Under the pieces are notes generated by a model that did no database searches, had not been told where the DNA came from, and saw only the letters and a list, made by a program, of their open reading frames with translations. Both the position numbers and the translations under genes were made by a program. From Gymnopilus junonius (Eukaryota; Basidiomycota; Agaricomycetes; Agaricales; Galerinaceae), in contig JADNYJ010000114.1 of NCBI GenBank assembly GCA_015501075.1, positions 62,001-126,000 on the forward strand: DNA of 64,000 nt. Direction: 5' to 3'. Position 1 is the stretch's first letter, and each line of letters starts with the position of its first letter. Positions 51,190 to 63,400 of the stretch are shown one piece after another.

Positions 51190-51930
51190 GTTTCAAGTAT
51201 CTGAGATCGTACTCTGGTGGCGAATTGGTGGTGGTGGTGGTTAAAATTGAAAGGAGTAAATTGTATCTCTTATAATAAAGAGACAAAGGCGCTGATCCGC
51301 GCCTTTGTGGGCGTTTTGTGTGAGTCACGCTGCTTGCGTCCCTGTCCTTTGGCTTTAATCAAACGTTTCTGGCGACCGCCATTGTTCATTCTCCAATGGT
51401 AAGACATACATTCTCCCGTCTCTTTTTAAATATGAAGTAACTGATACAGTACGTACCCTTTGAGCGATCATCAACCTGGGTTTCTTGCACTCGTGGATGC
51501 ATAGGCACATGCCTTTCAGAAGACAAAGGCATCACAAGTTTCCTTGGTACTTACCTAGAGTTATAATAGAATAGTGTCGAATACGTGAAAGTAAAACCAG
51601 CAAATAGACTGTCCCGAAGCAGAGTTGTGATTGAGGAGAAAGTCGGGAGCTATTTATTATAGGCAAGAATTATAAAATTCGACGTGTTCAACAAGAATAA
51701 TTTCCAATGCTGGAAAGCAAGTAAAGCAAAGGAAGAAAACATGATTATCTGAAGGTATAAGGTATCTAAGCAAGCCACATTATAAGTATATAGGGTACTC
51801 AACGGATATAGAGTAGAACGAGTGTGAAAATGAGTATAGGTAACCCTGTCCAATCCTTTGAAGGAGGCGTCCGATGTATCCCATGTGGCAGCTTTTGACC
51901 TGAGGACCAACGAATTCGGAGAAGAATTCA
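51190..51930. other. No supported gene
   Basis: Gap between RNase H copies B and C. A short GGT repeat occurs at about 51226-51240. The minus-strand frame at 51650-51931 has no motif. Confidence 0.35.
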
Positions 51931-52711
51931 TTAACTTTTCACCGCTCGCTTCGCCAGCGCATCAGCCGCATGGTTAAATGCCCTTGGAACGCGCCAGAAA
52001 CCAACTACGACACGATCTTCCTCCAATGTGGTGATGAAGTCGTCCAACCTCATGAATAAATCAAGGTTCGTAGGTCGTTTGCCATCGGAAGTCCTCCATC
52101 CACGCTTCTGCAGTAGATAACAATAGTTTGTCAGAGAAAACACAAAAAGGATAAGAAGAAAGAGCGGGACGCACTCGCCAGGAAGGAAACCATTCTGTGA
52201 TGCCTTTGACAACGTACTCCGAGTCAGTCACAACGACATACGTAGCACGGTCCTCTTTCGTGTGTTGCCTATCAAAAGCTGGTTTGTGACCATGAGAAAC
52301 GTCATGTTGAGATGCCAGCTCCAATCGATTCAAGCCCTCAATAGCCGCCAGAAGCTCTGCGCGTTGATTTGTACGGGGCGCCTCAAAATCAACAGAGTCG
52401 TCGACAGAGATGCTCCAAGAGTGGTCGTGCAAACCACCTTCACCTCCGATGCTAATCCCCAATCCAGCCTTGGCTTGAGCGGAGCCATTGTTTGAACACG
52501 CGCCGTCTGTGAAGACCAGTTTACCGTGCTCGCAGTGCGACTTTTCTGGTTCGTAGAGGTCACCTCCGAAAGAGCTATGAAGACAGCACGCGGCGAAGTA
52601 CCGGTGACAGTTGTGGCATTCGACTATGAGCTCGCTGACTTCGAGACGGGCGAGAGAGGGGCAGAAGACGACTTGGCGGTCCTCGACGTATTGGTTTTTA
52701 GGCAAATTCAT
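51931..52711 (-). CDS. RNase H-like protein C with Cys-rich N-terminus
   Basis: Third, more diverged family member and intact. It starts NLPKNQYVEDRQVVFCPSLA, then LIVECHNCHRYFAACCLHSS with a following CEHG. RNase H motifs are FTDGACSNNGSAQAKAG, QRAELLAAIEGLNRLE, VVTDSEYVVKGITEWFPSWR and, after one intron, FNHAADALAKRA. All four acidic residues are kept. The conserved second-exon sequence GWRTSDGKRPTNLDLFMRLD shows strong selection among copies A, B and C. Confidence 0.82.
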
Positions 52712-52939
52712 AGCGGTTGGGCTTTGGGAAGGGTGACGATCGTTGAGTTCGCTGGCGGACTAAACATCAAGCGGGATTCGAAAATCTTAGATGACTCGCC
52801 AGGCGGAAGCGATGCCGCTCTTTCGGAGTCAAAATCACGTCAATTGCCGACGGGGCCGTCTCGCCAGGCGACGCCATCGATTGGCATCGATTCCAGCTCA
52901 TACCCGTAGTACAACCGTTTGTTAGAGTACTGTATCAAC

Positions 52940-53245
52940 GCGGAGAAGTGGCTCCAGCTTTCGGATCGCTTCCTAGCCTGAAGATGGCTTACAAAGTGGA
53001 CTATGTGGAGGGACATTGAAATACTGTGGTACGTTCTCTTTTTTTATTTGGGTTTTTGGCTTCTCGCGGAGGTGACCCGTGTTTCCTTCCTCTTTTCCTC
53101 GATGCATATTTGTATCTGTCCGTCGAGCATAACTGAATGGACTAGAGCGTATTCGGTGATACTACGCCACTCGCCCTTTCTAAATACACTGCAATTACCT
53201 TCTTCGCCTGTAAGCTCCCGGCATTGTCTGTCTCCTACTTGACTA
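52940..53245 (-). pseudogene. Relic of the 3' end of a NACHT-type gene
   Basis: This stretch aligns by eye with 55590-55840, the 3' end and 3' flank of the NACHT gene. Shared features include AGATGGCTTACAA, a ..ACATT(G/A)AAATACT.TG run and the coding part for LVHSVMLDGQIQI / MVHSIRLEGEIQI. Only the last 60 or so codons are present and the frame is degraded. It is probably a leftover of a once tandem NACHT gene. Confidence 0.6.
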
Positions 53246-53396
53246 GAGTAAGTAAATTTAAAGGCGAAATACTTCAAAAACAGTTTTATTTGACTGTTGA
53301 CAAATCCCTTGAGTTATTACAATTCGATACATATCCCTTCACAATTCAAGACTAATGGAACTAAGCCCTGTCTCTGTGGCCACTATCACTAGAGCT

Positions 53397-53783
53397 TTAT
53401 GAGACCGCAACACTCTCCCAATTGACTCTGCCGCCAAATAACATCATTAGTTCTACTCCATCAAAAACATTCACTCGGAGAGCTTACCCGTCAGGCGCGG
53501 TTCCACATCCAGAGCCACCACCAAGCACCAAGCCCGCGCCATTGGTGCAAGAATCGTGGCCACCGCCAGAAATGAAGAACTCTATGGCACTGGGGACATC
53601 CGAATATCTGATTGACTTTGTCGAGCCGCCTCCCAAACTGAGACATTCTCCAGATGGCACTCCGAAACTCCCGCCGCTAGAGCCAGAGCAGCCCGCCCCG
53701 GAGAAGAGAGTGATTGTGGCTGACATCGCTAGAGAAGCGGATGCGAGGAGAGCGGTGGCGACGAAGACGACGTTGAATTGCAT
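53397..53783 (-). CDS. Small secreted cysteine-containing protein
   Basis: ATG at 53783, exon 1 to 53488 and exon 2 53427-53397, giving 108 residues. The signal peptide is QFNVVFVATALLASASLAMS. The mature protein is short and Gly/Ser-rich with regularly placed cysteines: LFSGAGCSGSSGGSFGVPSG, ECLSLGGG, then FFISGGGHDSC and a C-terminal SGCGTAPDG. The strong donor GTAAGCT directly after PDG supports the short second exon encoding VNWESVAVS. Such proteins are common in basidiomycete secretomes; function is unknown. It may be apoplastic or surface-active, but that is inference. Confidence 0.78.
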
Positions 53784-55689
53784 TATGGTGAAATGACGTA
53801 GCTTCTAGATAACAAAAGTGGGGTGAGTTGGAGGTTATACGACAGAATGATGAACAGGAGAGTTGGATGGAAGGACTCGTATGCTAACCTGGTCGAATGT
53901 GGGAAGAGGAGCTGAGTGAAAAAGTCCCAGAGGGAGAGGGTACTTATACGTTTTCTAGCAGACATTACCTCCAGAGCCTAATATCAAACCTGTTGGCTTG
54001 TAACTGAATTTGTATTACACTCAATCACGAACTATGGCGGTCAATAGTTAATTACCCCACTTTCACATTCAACGGGGAAGCAGCTATCAGAAAACTCTGA
54101 TGGAAATGAGCGAGTATAATGTGCATTGGGAGTCATCGAGAACACACCTTTATGATGCCGAGGAAGCAAGTTTTGAAGGCGGAAGCCTGTGGGTAAGTCG
54201 TATGACTCGCCCGTTTTTCTGCTTGGATATCTTTGTTTTTTGAGATCATTGGGCTTTCTTCTTAAATTGGCGCCAACGGCCCTCCTGTATGGTGTTCACA
54301 AACATGGAGGAACTTAGTAAGGTTGAAAACGACTTTCCTATTTTCTCTGTAATTTTGCCTTAGAGCTGTGACCGCTCAGAATCCGGATTCGTCCTCTATT
54401 GCTGGGACTCTATCCGGAACTTGGATGCCTCCTTCCGAGCCCTACGGGTACGAACTTAGTCATTGTGTACATCTATGACTATTTGAAAAGTGGCGCCGCT
54501 CCACTACTGGGAACAACGCGAATCGAGAAATGCAAGGGTCAGATTGGGTTAGGCCGCTTCTGTGGGCAAGTGAATTAGGATGATGAGTGGATGGCTTCGA
54601 TTACGCAGCATTTTAAACATCCGTGTCACATGAACGTGCGTAACACTGATGAACAGCAGACCAAACCGTACTTGCGCAAGGAAGAAAAGTAAAACGGGAG
54701 CTGAAAGCCTTAGTTGTGACTTTGAATTACCAATCTCTTTGTGGTGGAAAGAGCCCGAGTTTAGAAGTTTCAGAACTGGAAATATATGAATACAAGTAAA
54801 GCGATACCTTCTGGTGCAGACATACCATCACTGACGACGCTCGAGTGGTATTAAGCGGCTACTCTGGTCACCTGCTGCCTTCAAGCGCGGACCTATGATC
54901 TCGACGTTAAGAACCGTCGTCGTTCCCTGAAAGTTTACCTCACCAGATTGAATATCTATTTGAATTCATGTAATCAGAGATCCCGAGTTATTCTCTTCGA
55001 CTTCGGCCAGACCGGAGTGCAGGCGGAAAGAGTGGAGTTGATTCTTTGAACGATGCTTGTGCTCCGATGCCATTGATAATTTGCCAATCTTTATGGGACG
55101 GAGGCCGAAGTCAAGGGTTCCCAGGCCGATCATAGGCAACAGAAAGAGGCGCATTTGACGTAATTAAAAGACAGGAATTGTTGGCAAAAAGTGTCGGGAG
55201 AGACACGAGAAATAAGCACACGAGATACCCAAGAACATGCGCAACCTCAGGAAGATTTGAAACGTTCAGGACGCATAAGAGCAGGAGTTGGCGTTGATAT
55301 GACAAGCAGTAGTAATAATAAAAAAAGAACCAGAAAGAGAGAACGAATCAGCGGTCCCGGCAACATCAAGGCGTACATACCGGAATTTCCCGATCAACTA
55401 TATAGTTGACGTCACGCGTCGTCGTGTCGTTCCAATTGGCCGACCTCGCCTCTGTGGACGTCGACGTACGCTGCCTCGCCTTTGACACTGTCAGCAACTC
55501 ACGACTTTTTTCTCTATCTCAAAGTCTGGCTCCTCGCAGTGTCACATACTTGACCACAAGAAGCCTCGATCCATCGCTATGGACGATGTTGGCCCTTCTC
55601 AAATGACTCCCGCTTCTCAGATAGCTTCCTGGCACACAGATGGCTTACAAGGAGACTGATATAGTACTCAGGGAAGGAACATTAAAATA
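53784..55689. other. No supported gene
   Basis: Long non-coding-looking stretch with only short frames. The last 100 bp (from about 55590) is the 3' flank of the NACHT gene, as shown by its similarity to the relic at 53 kb. Confidence 0.4.
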
Positions 55690-58239
55690 CTATGATGTCT
55701 GATTTCTCTTTTCCTTCTTGCTTATTTGTATTTCCCCCTCTAGCCTGATTGAATGCACCATTTGTGATGACGATATCCTGTCACTCATCCTTTCCAAATA
55801 TGCGGCAATTACTTCCTTCGCCTCTTCACATTCTTTGGGATACCTTTGGGATACATCAGAAAGTGTGGCTCCTCTGCACAATTCAACAAGCTCAGTATCG
55901 TAGGATGCATGATTTAGGAAATTTCGAACACCCCACAATGCTATGAAGCGATGTTTGGCCAGTATTTTTGGATGAATTCTGAAAAGGAATGATATATCAT
56001 AATGCCGGAGGCACATGATCCATGGCTGTGTATGTGGAAGAGATTCCTGGTTGCAAATGAACCCCAAGCAACAAAAAGCGGCGCCTGCATACTTCTCTTC
56101 ATCCAATCCGTATTTGGCTGACCTCAATGGGTCTGTCATGGGTTCATAAATGAGTCGCAGGTATTCCATATGCTGGTAAAGGTGAAGACTCCGGCGGATA
56201 AGGTAAAGATACTGATCATCGAATTCGCGGATGTAGGGGTCGAAGTCGGGAGTCCGAAACGGAATAGGGAAATAAAGACTATAAGGGCGCAATTCTTCTT
56301 CGTGCGAGAGATAAAACGGCACCAGGCAGATGACAGCCGTGAGGCGTACATCTCTGAAGCAAAGTTGCACCACCTCCTTCCACATATTGTCAAATTCATT
56401 CACGTGGCGGGCGTAAATCGATTTGGCATCCGCCCATGTCTAAAGAAAAGAAAGCTCTCTATAAACTTAGCAAACACAAAAATTGGCAATACTCTACGAA
56501 CGGCATTTTTAACAGCTGCCAAAAAATGAGGCAGGAAGAGAGGAACAAACATTGGCCGCAGGGATCGAGAGGCATTGATGTTCTTCATTATATTGGAAAT
56601 GGAAAAATTCATTATATCCTGTCGCAAGTCGCAATCATATGCCATCCGCGCATGATGGGATCGAAAAATTTCAGTTGCTACGATCCGTGTTAGGCTTCGG
56701 GCTCGGGACTCATCTAATAGGCAAGTGGGATTGGCATAATCTGCATCAGAAGTTGGGCTGTCGGACCACTGGACCAGTACAATAAATCAAAAATAGCCGA
56801 CCTGATATATGCTGAAGGGACTTGCGGACGAGTTCTGTGCGATACTGGGTCATGTTGATGAAAAATGGCGCAGATCGTGATTTATCGAGAAGAAAATCAG
56901 GGAGTGAAGCATGGCGGAAGTGTCCTTTGCTTATGTCTATAACAGAAGTCAGCCCACTCAGCTGTACTCGAATATCACCAGGATCCAAAAACAAAAACAA
57001 ATCGTAGTCATCTGGATCGTAAAATGGTCCAAACCTAAAAAAAGGGTCATTGAGGGCCATCATAAAGGCCAGGATAAGAAGGACCAGGTCGATGTCCTGC
57101 ACGCTTGAAAATATTTGCGAGTACAATGCGTCCAATTCAGCGAAAGGCTGATCTTTTGCTGGATGTGCTTCCATGATTACCTCAAGACGCTGATGAGGCT
57201 TGTGTCGGTTCGATTCCAAGTATTTGACTACAGTTGCTGCATAGATAAACTGGCCTGATGACCGATGAACGAGCTCCTGGATGACGTCGTCTTTGGGCCA
57301 AGGTCGAGGAATGTATCTTTTGAACGGGTGACTTTGAGCAATCGATTTGAACTTCTCGCGAAAGAATAATTCAATATCTGCCACTGACTGATATCCATCA
57401 TCCAAGAAAAGGCGCGTTAGGATGGCGTGGGTATCTGCAGCTCCAAACCTGGTGGAAATTTCTTGTTCAGGGCGGCTAGCAATTAAGAACTTTACGGGAA
57501 GATGGTATGTCTTCACCCCGCTGATAATAACATCCAAGATTTTGCGCTGGAAAACGACATCCAAGCACTCGTCAAGACCGTCGATGATTATGAACAGGGC
57601 ACTCCCATCCTCGCTAGACGGGCTCGAGTTCAGTACTTCCCACATCGGCTGCACGACCAAGGCGAAAAATTGTGTTTCTAGGGAACGAGTAGGCATGAGG
57701 GAGTCGTGATCCATGATCTGATTGAGCTTCTGACGTGCTTGAGGGAACATGAGTCCAATCTGGTACGCGATGGTGGAGAAGAGGGCCTTAGGAGTATTGC
57801 GATTCGAATCGGACCTGCCAAAGAAGAAACTAGCCAGAAGTGTGCCTTCCGCGTAACACATTTCTGCTATACTCTGCGCGATCGCTGACTTACCAGCTCC
57901 TGCCGCGCCGTGAAGCCACATGATGAGAGCATCTCTCTTATTAGGATCTTGGCCCATCGCCCAGTCTATTATCTTCTTCATAATGGCGACGCGTGTGTTG
58001 GGATAACATTTCGGAGGGTCGAAGCGATCGCCGGAGTTGTGAAAGGCGCCAGGAGCTACGGCGTTCTTGAGTGTCAGAAAGCCAGCTTAGATTTAAGATA
58101 AGAGTTGAATTACAAATTTGGACGTCAACGGAAACATACTTTCAGAGATACCCTGTATTTGCTGTACGAATGTCCCTCCTGTAATCATCAAGTTTGACCC
58201 AAACATTGAAGTAGATGGCGACTTGGTGTTGTCGTCCAT
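55690..58239 (-). CDS. NACHT-domain NTPase (NLR-like STAND protein)
   Basis: Signal-transducing NTPase of the fungal NLR-like type. ATG at 58239 (DDNTKSPSTSMFGSNLMITG), then after one intron GFLTLKNAVAPGAFHNSGDR and DPPKCYPNTRVAIMKKI, the usual lead-in. The NACHT core follows: Walker A MWLHGAAGAGKSAIAQS (about 57900), Walker B LFIIIDGLDEC (about 57570), VKFLIASRPEQEI, and a winged-helix-like part with LVHRSSGQFIYAATVVKYLE. After an intron ending at an acceptor near 56745 comes DYANPTCLLDESRARSLTRI. After a second intron (acceptor TTTAG before ACATGGGCG, about 56440) an uncharacterised C-terminal domain of about 250 residues runs to 55690. No ankyrin or WD40 repeats are present in this protein. 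About 780 residues, intact by this splicing. Confidence 0.85.
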
Positions 58240-58477
58240 TGCGAGCGGGTGAAAGTAGGAAGGAGCAGAGGGAATAAGCCACGAGTTATCTCGATATCCT
58301 GGGCACACAGCCACATGCGTGGATGACCTTTGACGTTTGTCCTCTGGGAGAGCCAATGACGTTGTCATAGCCAGAGTGAACAACCAAAAATGCCATTGTG
58401 CAATGAATTTTCATTCGAGGGATATTTTTGTCCCTGGCTTGTGGACGATTTGCTGTGCATGACCCACATGGAGAGAA

Positions 58478-59316
58478 AGGTGGGAGTAACGAAAATACTT
58501 GCTTATTACGGATTTCAATGCCGGTAGGTACGTGCAGGGTGCGTGGTTCGTTGGGCATCAGCATTTCATATCCAGTACAAAACGTTCGTTGATGAGGAGT
58601 ACCACATTCATAGGCTGATATATATCCTGATATGTGCACCTATGTCGAGAGCAGACGAATTTAGAAACACGTGGAGACGTACATGCAGAATGACTGCGCA
58701 CCGATTCCCGTTCCTCACATCTTTTTCCTCATTGCAAGTCTCCTCCTCCTCCAAATCCTCAACGCTCCTCCTTAAAGCCTGCTCAGCCAATGTCTTCAAG
58801 AGCTCTATGTCATCCGTGTTAGCAGCATCGAAAGACTTGGCGCATGCATCCACGATTCGGGTGTCGACCAGATCAACGCGCAGACGTGCGAAAACCTGCG
58901 GGTCGTCATAGACAATTTCGATGGCTAGGTCTCCTTCTAGGTCGTCCGCCTTCGAGTGCAGAGAAGGCTGTATGTGATATTCCATTGGAGTCGTAGCGTT
59001 GACGGCGGATGGTCCGAAAATTAAGATCTCGTACCGTTCGGCCGACGTGCAGCTTCGGCCCGAGGGTTTGTCACGCATCGCGTGCCGTAACACCTTGCGT
59101 GTTGTCCTCCCTCTCCCGCTCTTTTACTCAGAATATTTCCAACCTTCCCGACCTTGGCAATGAAGACGCGTAGGGTATCGAGTTTGACAACGGCATCGAT
59201 ATTGTCCCTGTTCTTCATCCCCTTTGTTCCTGCATGACTGGTCATAACGAGCTCCGCATCCAGGTAAGTACTCGCGTTTTGCCTTGGAGGAATCTCGTCA
59301 CCAATATGCACCATCT
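58478..59316 (-). CDS. Unrecognised multi-exon protein between the NACHT and DUF2235 genes
   Basis: Exons read VHIGDEIPPRQN, an LDAELVMTSHAGTKGMKNRD and NIDAVVKLDTLRVFIAKVGK block, then RYEILIFGPSAVNATTPMEY and VYDDPQVFARLRVDLVDTRI, and DIELLKTLAEQALRRSVEDL with an acidic EEEE run. The composition is that of a real protein with strands and an acidic helical end. No family was recognised, and exon edges at both ends are unclear. It lies in tandem upstream of the NACHT start, so it could be a separate gene or N-terminal exons of the same transcript. Confidence 0.4.
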
Positions 59317-60450
59317 CTGGGTGCTCTTTTCGATTCCTGTAGCTCCAATTCAAGCCAACTCGACGTTGACGATACGCAATAGAACGATGGTGGATACGGG
59401 AGCAGTGCTAGCTAATGAAGGCCACGCTGAGGAGGGAATAGTGTAAAAGGGAGAGTGATGTGGGCCGTCATGAATGCGACCCATGCAGCGGAGACGGTTA
59501 TACGAGATCTTAAAGGCGAGTCTTTGATCTTTTTCCTCCTTGTCCCTCAGGAATGCTGAAATCGCTCGCCGCCTTCTTGGCTTGGCTTAGCTTTGGTGCT
59601 GTTGGAACTCGCGCCCCAAGCTTTCTGGTCGCTTCAGCTCTGAGACCTTACATACCATCTCTGTTGTGATTCCGACCTCGGTCTCCTAAAGCCGTATCTT
59701 GCGACGAAGAATTCGTCTACGAGCATGGTACCCAGTCCCGAAACTCCTACGTTGAGTCTGAATCTAGCATTTTGAATTAGAAAAAGGGCCGTGCATGGAG
59801 GTTCAAGCATCGTTGCTTACTCTGGTACGCCACAAGCCCCTAGTCATTATTAATTTTTCCACCATTTAACGCTTAAAAACTGAACCTCAAGACAAAGCGT
59901 CGACTGTAGGGGTTAATTCCAGGTCGCCTAACACCATTCCTGTTGGTACGTACGCGTATTCTGTAAGTTCGTAATAATGACCGATATGATGTGGCTCAAT
60001 ATAAGCAGGCTATTATCCGAAATTTGATGTAGTGAACGAACACGGCTGTTTGTTCAACCAATGACGCAGAGTTCTTTCTGTGTTTTCTACGCCTATGTCC
60101 ATTTTCCTAGTTCTATCTGATAGCCCCTCGCTGTCGCTTTTTGGAACGAGGGGTGAGGTTGAAGCGAAGCACGTGAGCTCACGAGGCCACAAAGTCAACT
60201 CACTCTCAACTCTCATTGGTCCGCTTTTCTTGCCCTAGTTGAACATTTTGAGATTTGACAGCCGTTATGGAAGCTGTCCAGTGCCATCGGGACATATAGC
60301 AAACTTCTCATAGGGTTTGGACCCTTTGAAAACCACAGGAGAATGTTACCTCACGCGATCATCGTGGCCAGGGGAAGCCTTGAGGCAAATCGGATGGCAT
60401 TGATAAAATGCCGGTCTTGTTGAATACAATCCTCGACATTCGCTTTCTTC
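59317..60450. other. Divergent promoter region, no supported gene
   Basis: Lies between the minus-strand unknown gene and the plus-strand DUF2235-WD40 gene. Short frames only, such as 60013-60216 minus. Nothing else recognised. Confidence 0.4.
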
Positions 60451-63400
60451 ATGACTACCGAAGCGATTCTGAACAGGAAGTCGAACAGTGAGTGTCATCC
60501 CTTGCGGAATAACTGAGCATTGATCTCACTTTTGGTTGAACACAGAAAAGACGCAGGGGATGAGGTTCGGTGAGGGTTCATCTTCCCAGATCGGACCAGC
60601 ACCTAAACCGATGACTACAACGCCCGAGCTCATGGAGTGCGGGCACGCAAGGAATGGTCGGAACCTTGTTGTCTGCATTGACGGAACATCTAACAAATTC
60701 GGCGACATGGTACATCCTTTATGTGTCCATGAGATTGTATGCTCAAACTCCATACGCAGAACACAAATGATCGAGCTCTACAACCTTATTCTGAAAAGAC
60801 GGGAAGATAACCAGCGGACTTGGTACAATAGCGGGATCGGTACTTATGCACGTCCGGCCTGGAAGACGCTGAGCTACTACGCGCAAGTTGTCTCCAATGC
60901 GATCGATCTGGCTTTCGCACGGTTCGTTCAGATTTTGCATTTTGGTTCGATTCTTTCCTTCTGATTGCACCCTGGTGTATAATTAGGAATTTCCATCAAA
61001 CGGTATTGGCTGCATACCGCTGGCTTTCGGATAATTATGAGGACGGGGACTGTATCTTTCTTTTCGGTACGTTGGAACGATATCTATAGGATATCTCTTT
61101 TGACTTTTATCGGCATATCATACAGGGTTTTCTCGTGGAGCTTTTCAAGTCCGAATACTTTCGGCAATGATTGATAAGGTATGTACTTATTATTCCTGGG
61201 CTTTGAATTCGATTTCGTGACGCAAATATAGGTCGGCCTCATTCACAAGGGGAACGAGATGCAAATCCCATTGTGAGTGTCAAATAAGAGTATATATGAC
61301 TGCACATTCAAAGCAGGATTTTCAGCGCGTACGAGGTATACGCTGACCCTAAGAGCGATATCGAAACCGTAGCAGAAGTGGGGGAGTTTGTAGATGAAGG
61401 AACATCCACCATGGCTGAGCGCTTCAAGAAGGCGTTCTCACATGAAGGCGTGAAGGTCCATTTTGTAGGAGCGTGGTAGGTCTCATTCATGCGTTTACGA
61501 TCCATGATGTCTGATTCCAAGGTTCTGTTGAAAGGGATACAGTCTCATCGATCGGGTTTACTCGTTCCCGCGACGCATTCCCTCGTACGATTGACGGTAT
61601 GGGACACGTTTGTTACTTCCGCCATGCCTCGCTCTTGATGAGCGGCGTGTGAAATTCCTGCCTGAATACGCCTATGGTGGTACGGCAAAAGATATGGATC
61701 GCGTCGCTGGTGCACCGGTTTACAAGCAAGGGATTGATAATGATCCCTCGCGTACTGGAAATGACGAAATCAATAACAGTTCTGAAGAGAAAGAACCGGT
61801 ACGAAAACGTCGACAGATAAAGGAAGTCTGGTTTCCCGGAACGCATTCTGACATGTCGGTGCCTATTATTTTCCATACGTTTAACCAACTGACAAAAATA
61901 CTTCAAGTGGAGGAGGAAACGTTCAAAATACTGGCCTAAATCGGAGTCGACCGGCATTAAGATGGATGGTTTTTGAAGCTGAGGGCGTTGGTCTTCGTAC
62001 CTCAGGATTTCGAGGAGAGCTCTCTTCCGAAAAGTTAATAGACGTCAGAGAGTCTTTGACGGGAATATGGTGGTTCCTTGAAATTCTTCCGATTAAGCGG
62101 TTGGCGTTTAGCAGAGAACACGACGGCACCAAAATTACTCGAAAGTCAGTTCATTCTATGACTCGCATTCTGCGCAGCTGATTAATAAAGTAGACCCCAC
62201 CTTGGCAAGGGGCGCAAAATCCACCCCGGACAGAAGATACATGCGTCATTTGTCCTTGCAAAGCAGACTTACGTTCCAAGAGCCCTTCCTCCTCAACAGG
62301 TTGAAGACTTTTGGCAGGGTTTGAAGCCAGAGTCTGACGATTCAGAATGGTTGGAATTCGATCTCTACGATTCCATTGATTTTACTGTGGACAACTTTAT
62401 TCATACGTCTGGTACGGATAGTGCTTTTCAGCTCCCCAGTAATGTGGCAATATCAGGTAGGTTGTTATTGCTAATTACACGTAGTACTTATGCATATCGT
62501 CTATACTAGGATCTGGACGGAAAGCCTTATATTCAAAATTATTCTCGACCTTGAAGAGCGAGGTCGACGCCACGATAAAATACCAGCTCTTCGTATACAC
62601 TTTGAACGTCCTAACTTCAGACTCTTCAGAGTCAACACTCATCAAGCCCGTCCAATCCACGGAGATGCGTCCTCTCCTGCAGCGTCTCAAAAATGGCAAC
62701 GACGCTTACGATGAAGGAAAAATATTGAAGTTCATCAAGGAATTCACAGACCGTTAGTTCTATCTTTCATGGGATCATCGTTGCAATTCTAAATTACCGT
62801 TATAGCCTGTGTTTTCATATTACGAGGACACACGAACGCCGTTTTTTCAGTTGCTTTCTCACCTGACAGTAAGCTGGTAGCCTCCGGTTCTTGGGACGCA
62901 ACAATCCGTCTGTGGAATGCCGAGACGGGAGCTGCAGTCCAGGTTTTGATAGGACACATGGCGGCAGTTAGATCTGTTGCCTTCTCGCCTGAGGCCACTT
63001 TGGTTGTATCAACTTCGGATGACCGTACGATACGGGTGTGGGATCTAAAGGCAGGGAGTGCCAGCGGAAAGGTACTCTTAGGGGATGGGAACTTCCTTCA
63101 CTCTGCTGTGTTCTCACCGGATGGAAAGCGGGTGATTTCCGCTTCAAGGGACGGGACCATTCGATCCTGGGATGTTGAAACTGGGGAGGCAGTGGGAAAA
63201 TCATTTGGAGGTTACGACAAGTCTATCGACTTCCTTGCCTTCTCCCCTGACGGAAAATACGTGGCGTCAGGTTCGGCTACCACCACAATGCGCCTTTGGA
63301 ACGTCGAAACGGGGGAAGTTGAAAGAGAGTCATTTGGAAATATCATGCCATGGATCACAACTATCGCCTTTTCGCCTGATAGCACCCGCATAGTTTCAGG

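Noticed and set aside
45236..52711. RNase H genes as parts of a retrotransposon
   Set aside because: No reverse transcriptase, integrase, gag or LTR was seen around any of the three copies. Each has its own start, intron and stop.
56400..56760. Two apparent frameshifts in the NACHT gene
   Set aside because: Both are explained by ordinary introns of about 60 bp with GT-AG borders (acceptors near 56745 and 56440), giving one continuous protein.
57195..57225. B-box-like CGGTTCGATTCC suggesting a tRNA
   Set aside because: It lies within the NACHT coding sequence on the opposite strand, with no A box upstream.
61855..61940. Early stop in the DUF2235 domain
   Set aside because: Removing an intron starting GTCGGTG restores the conserved GTHSD-IGGGN motif and the downstream frame.
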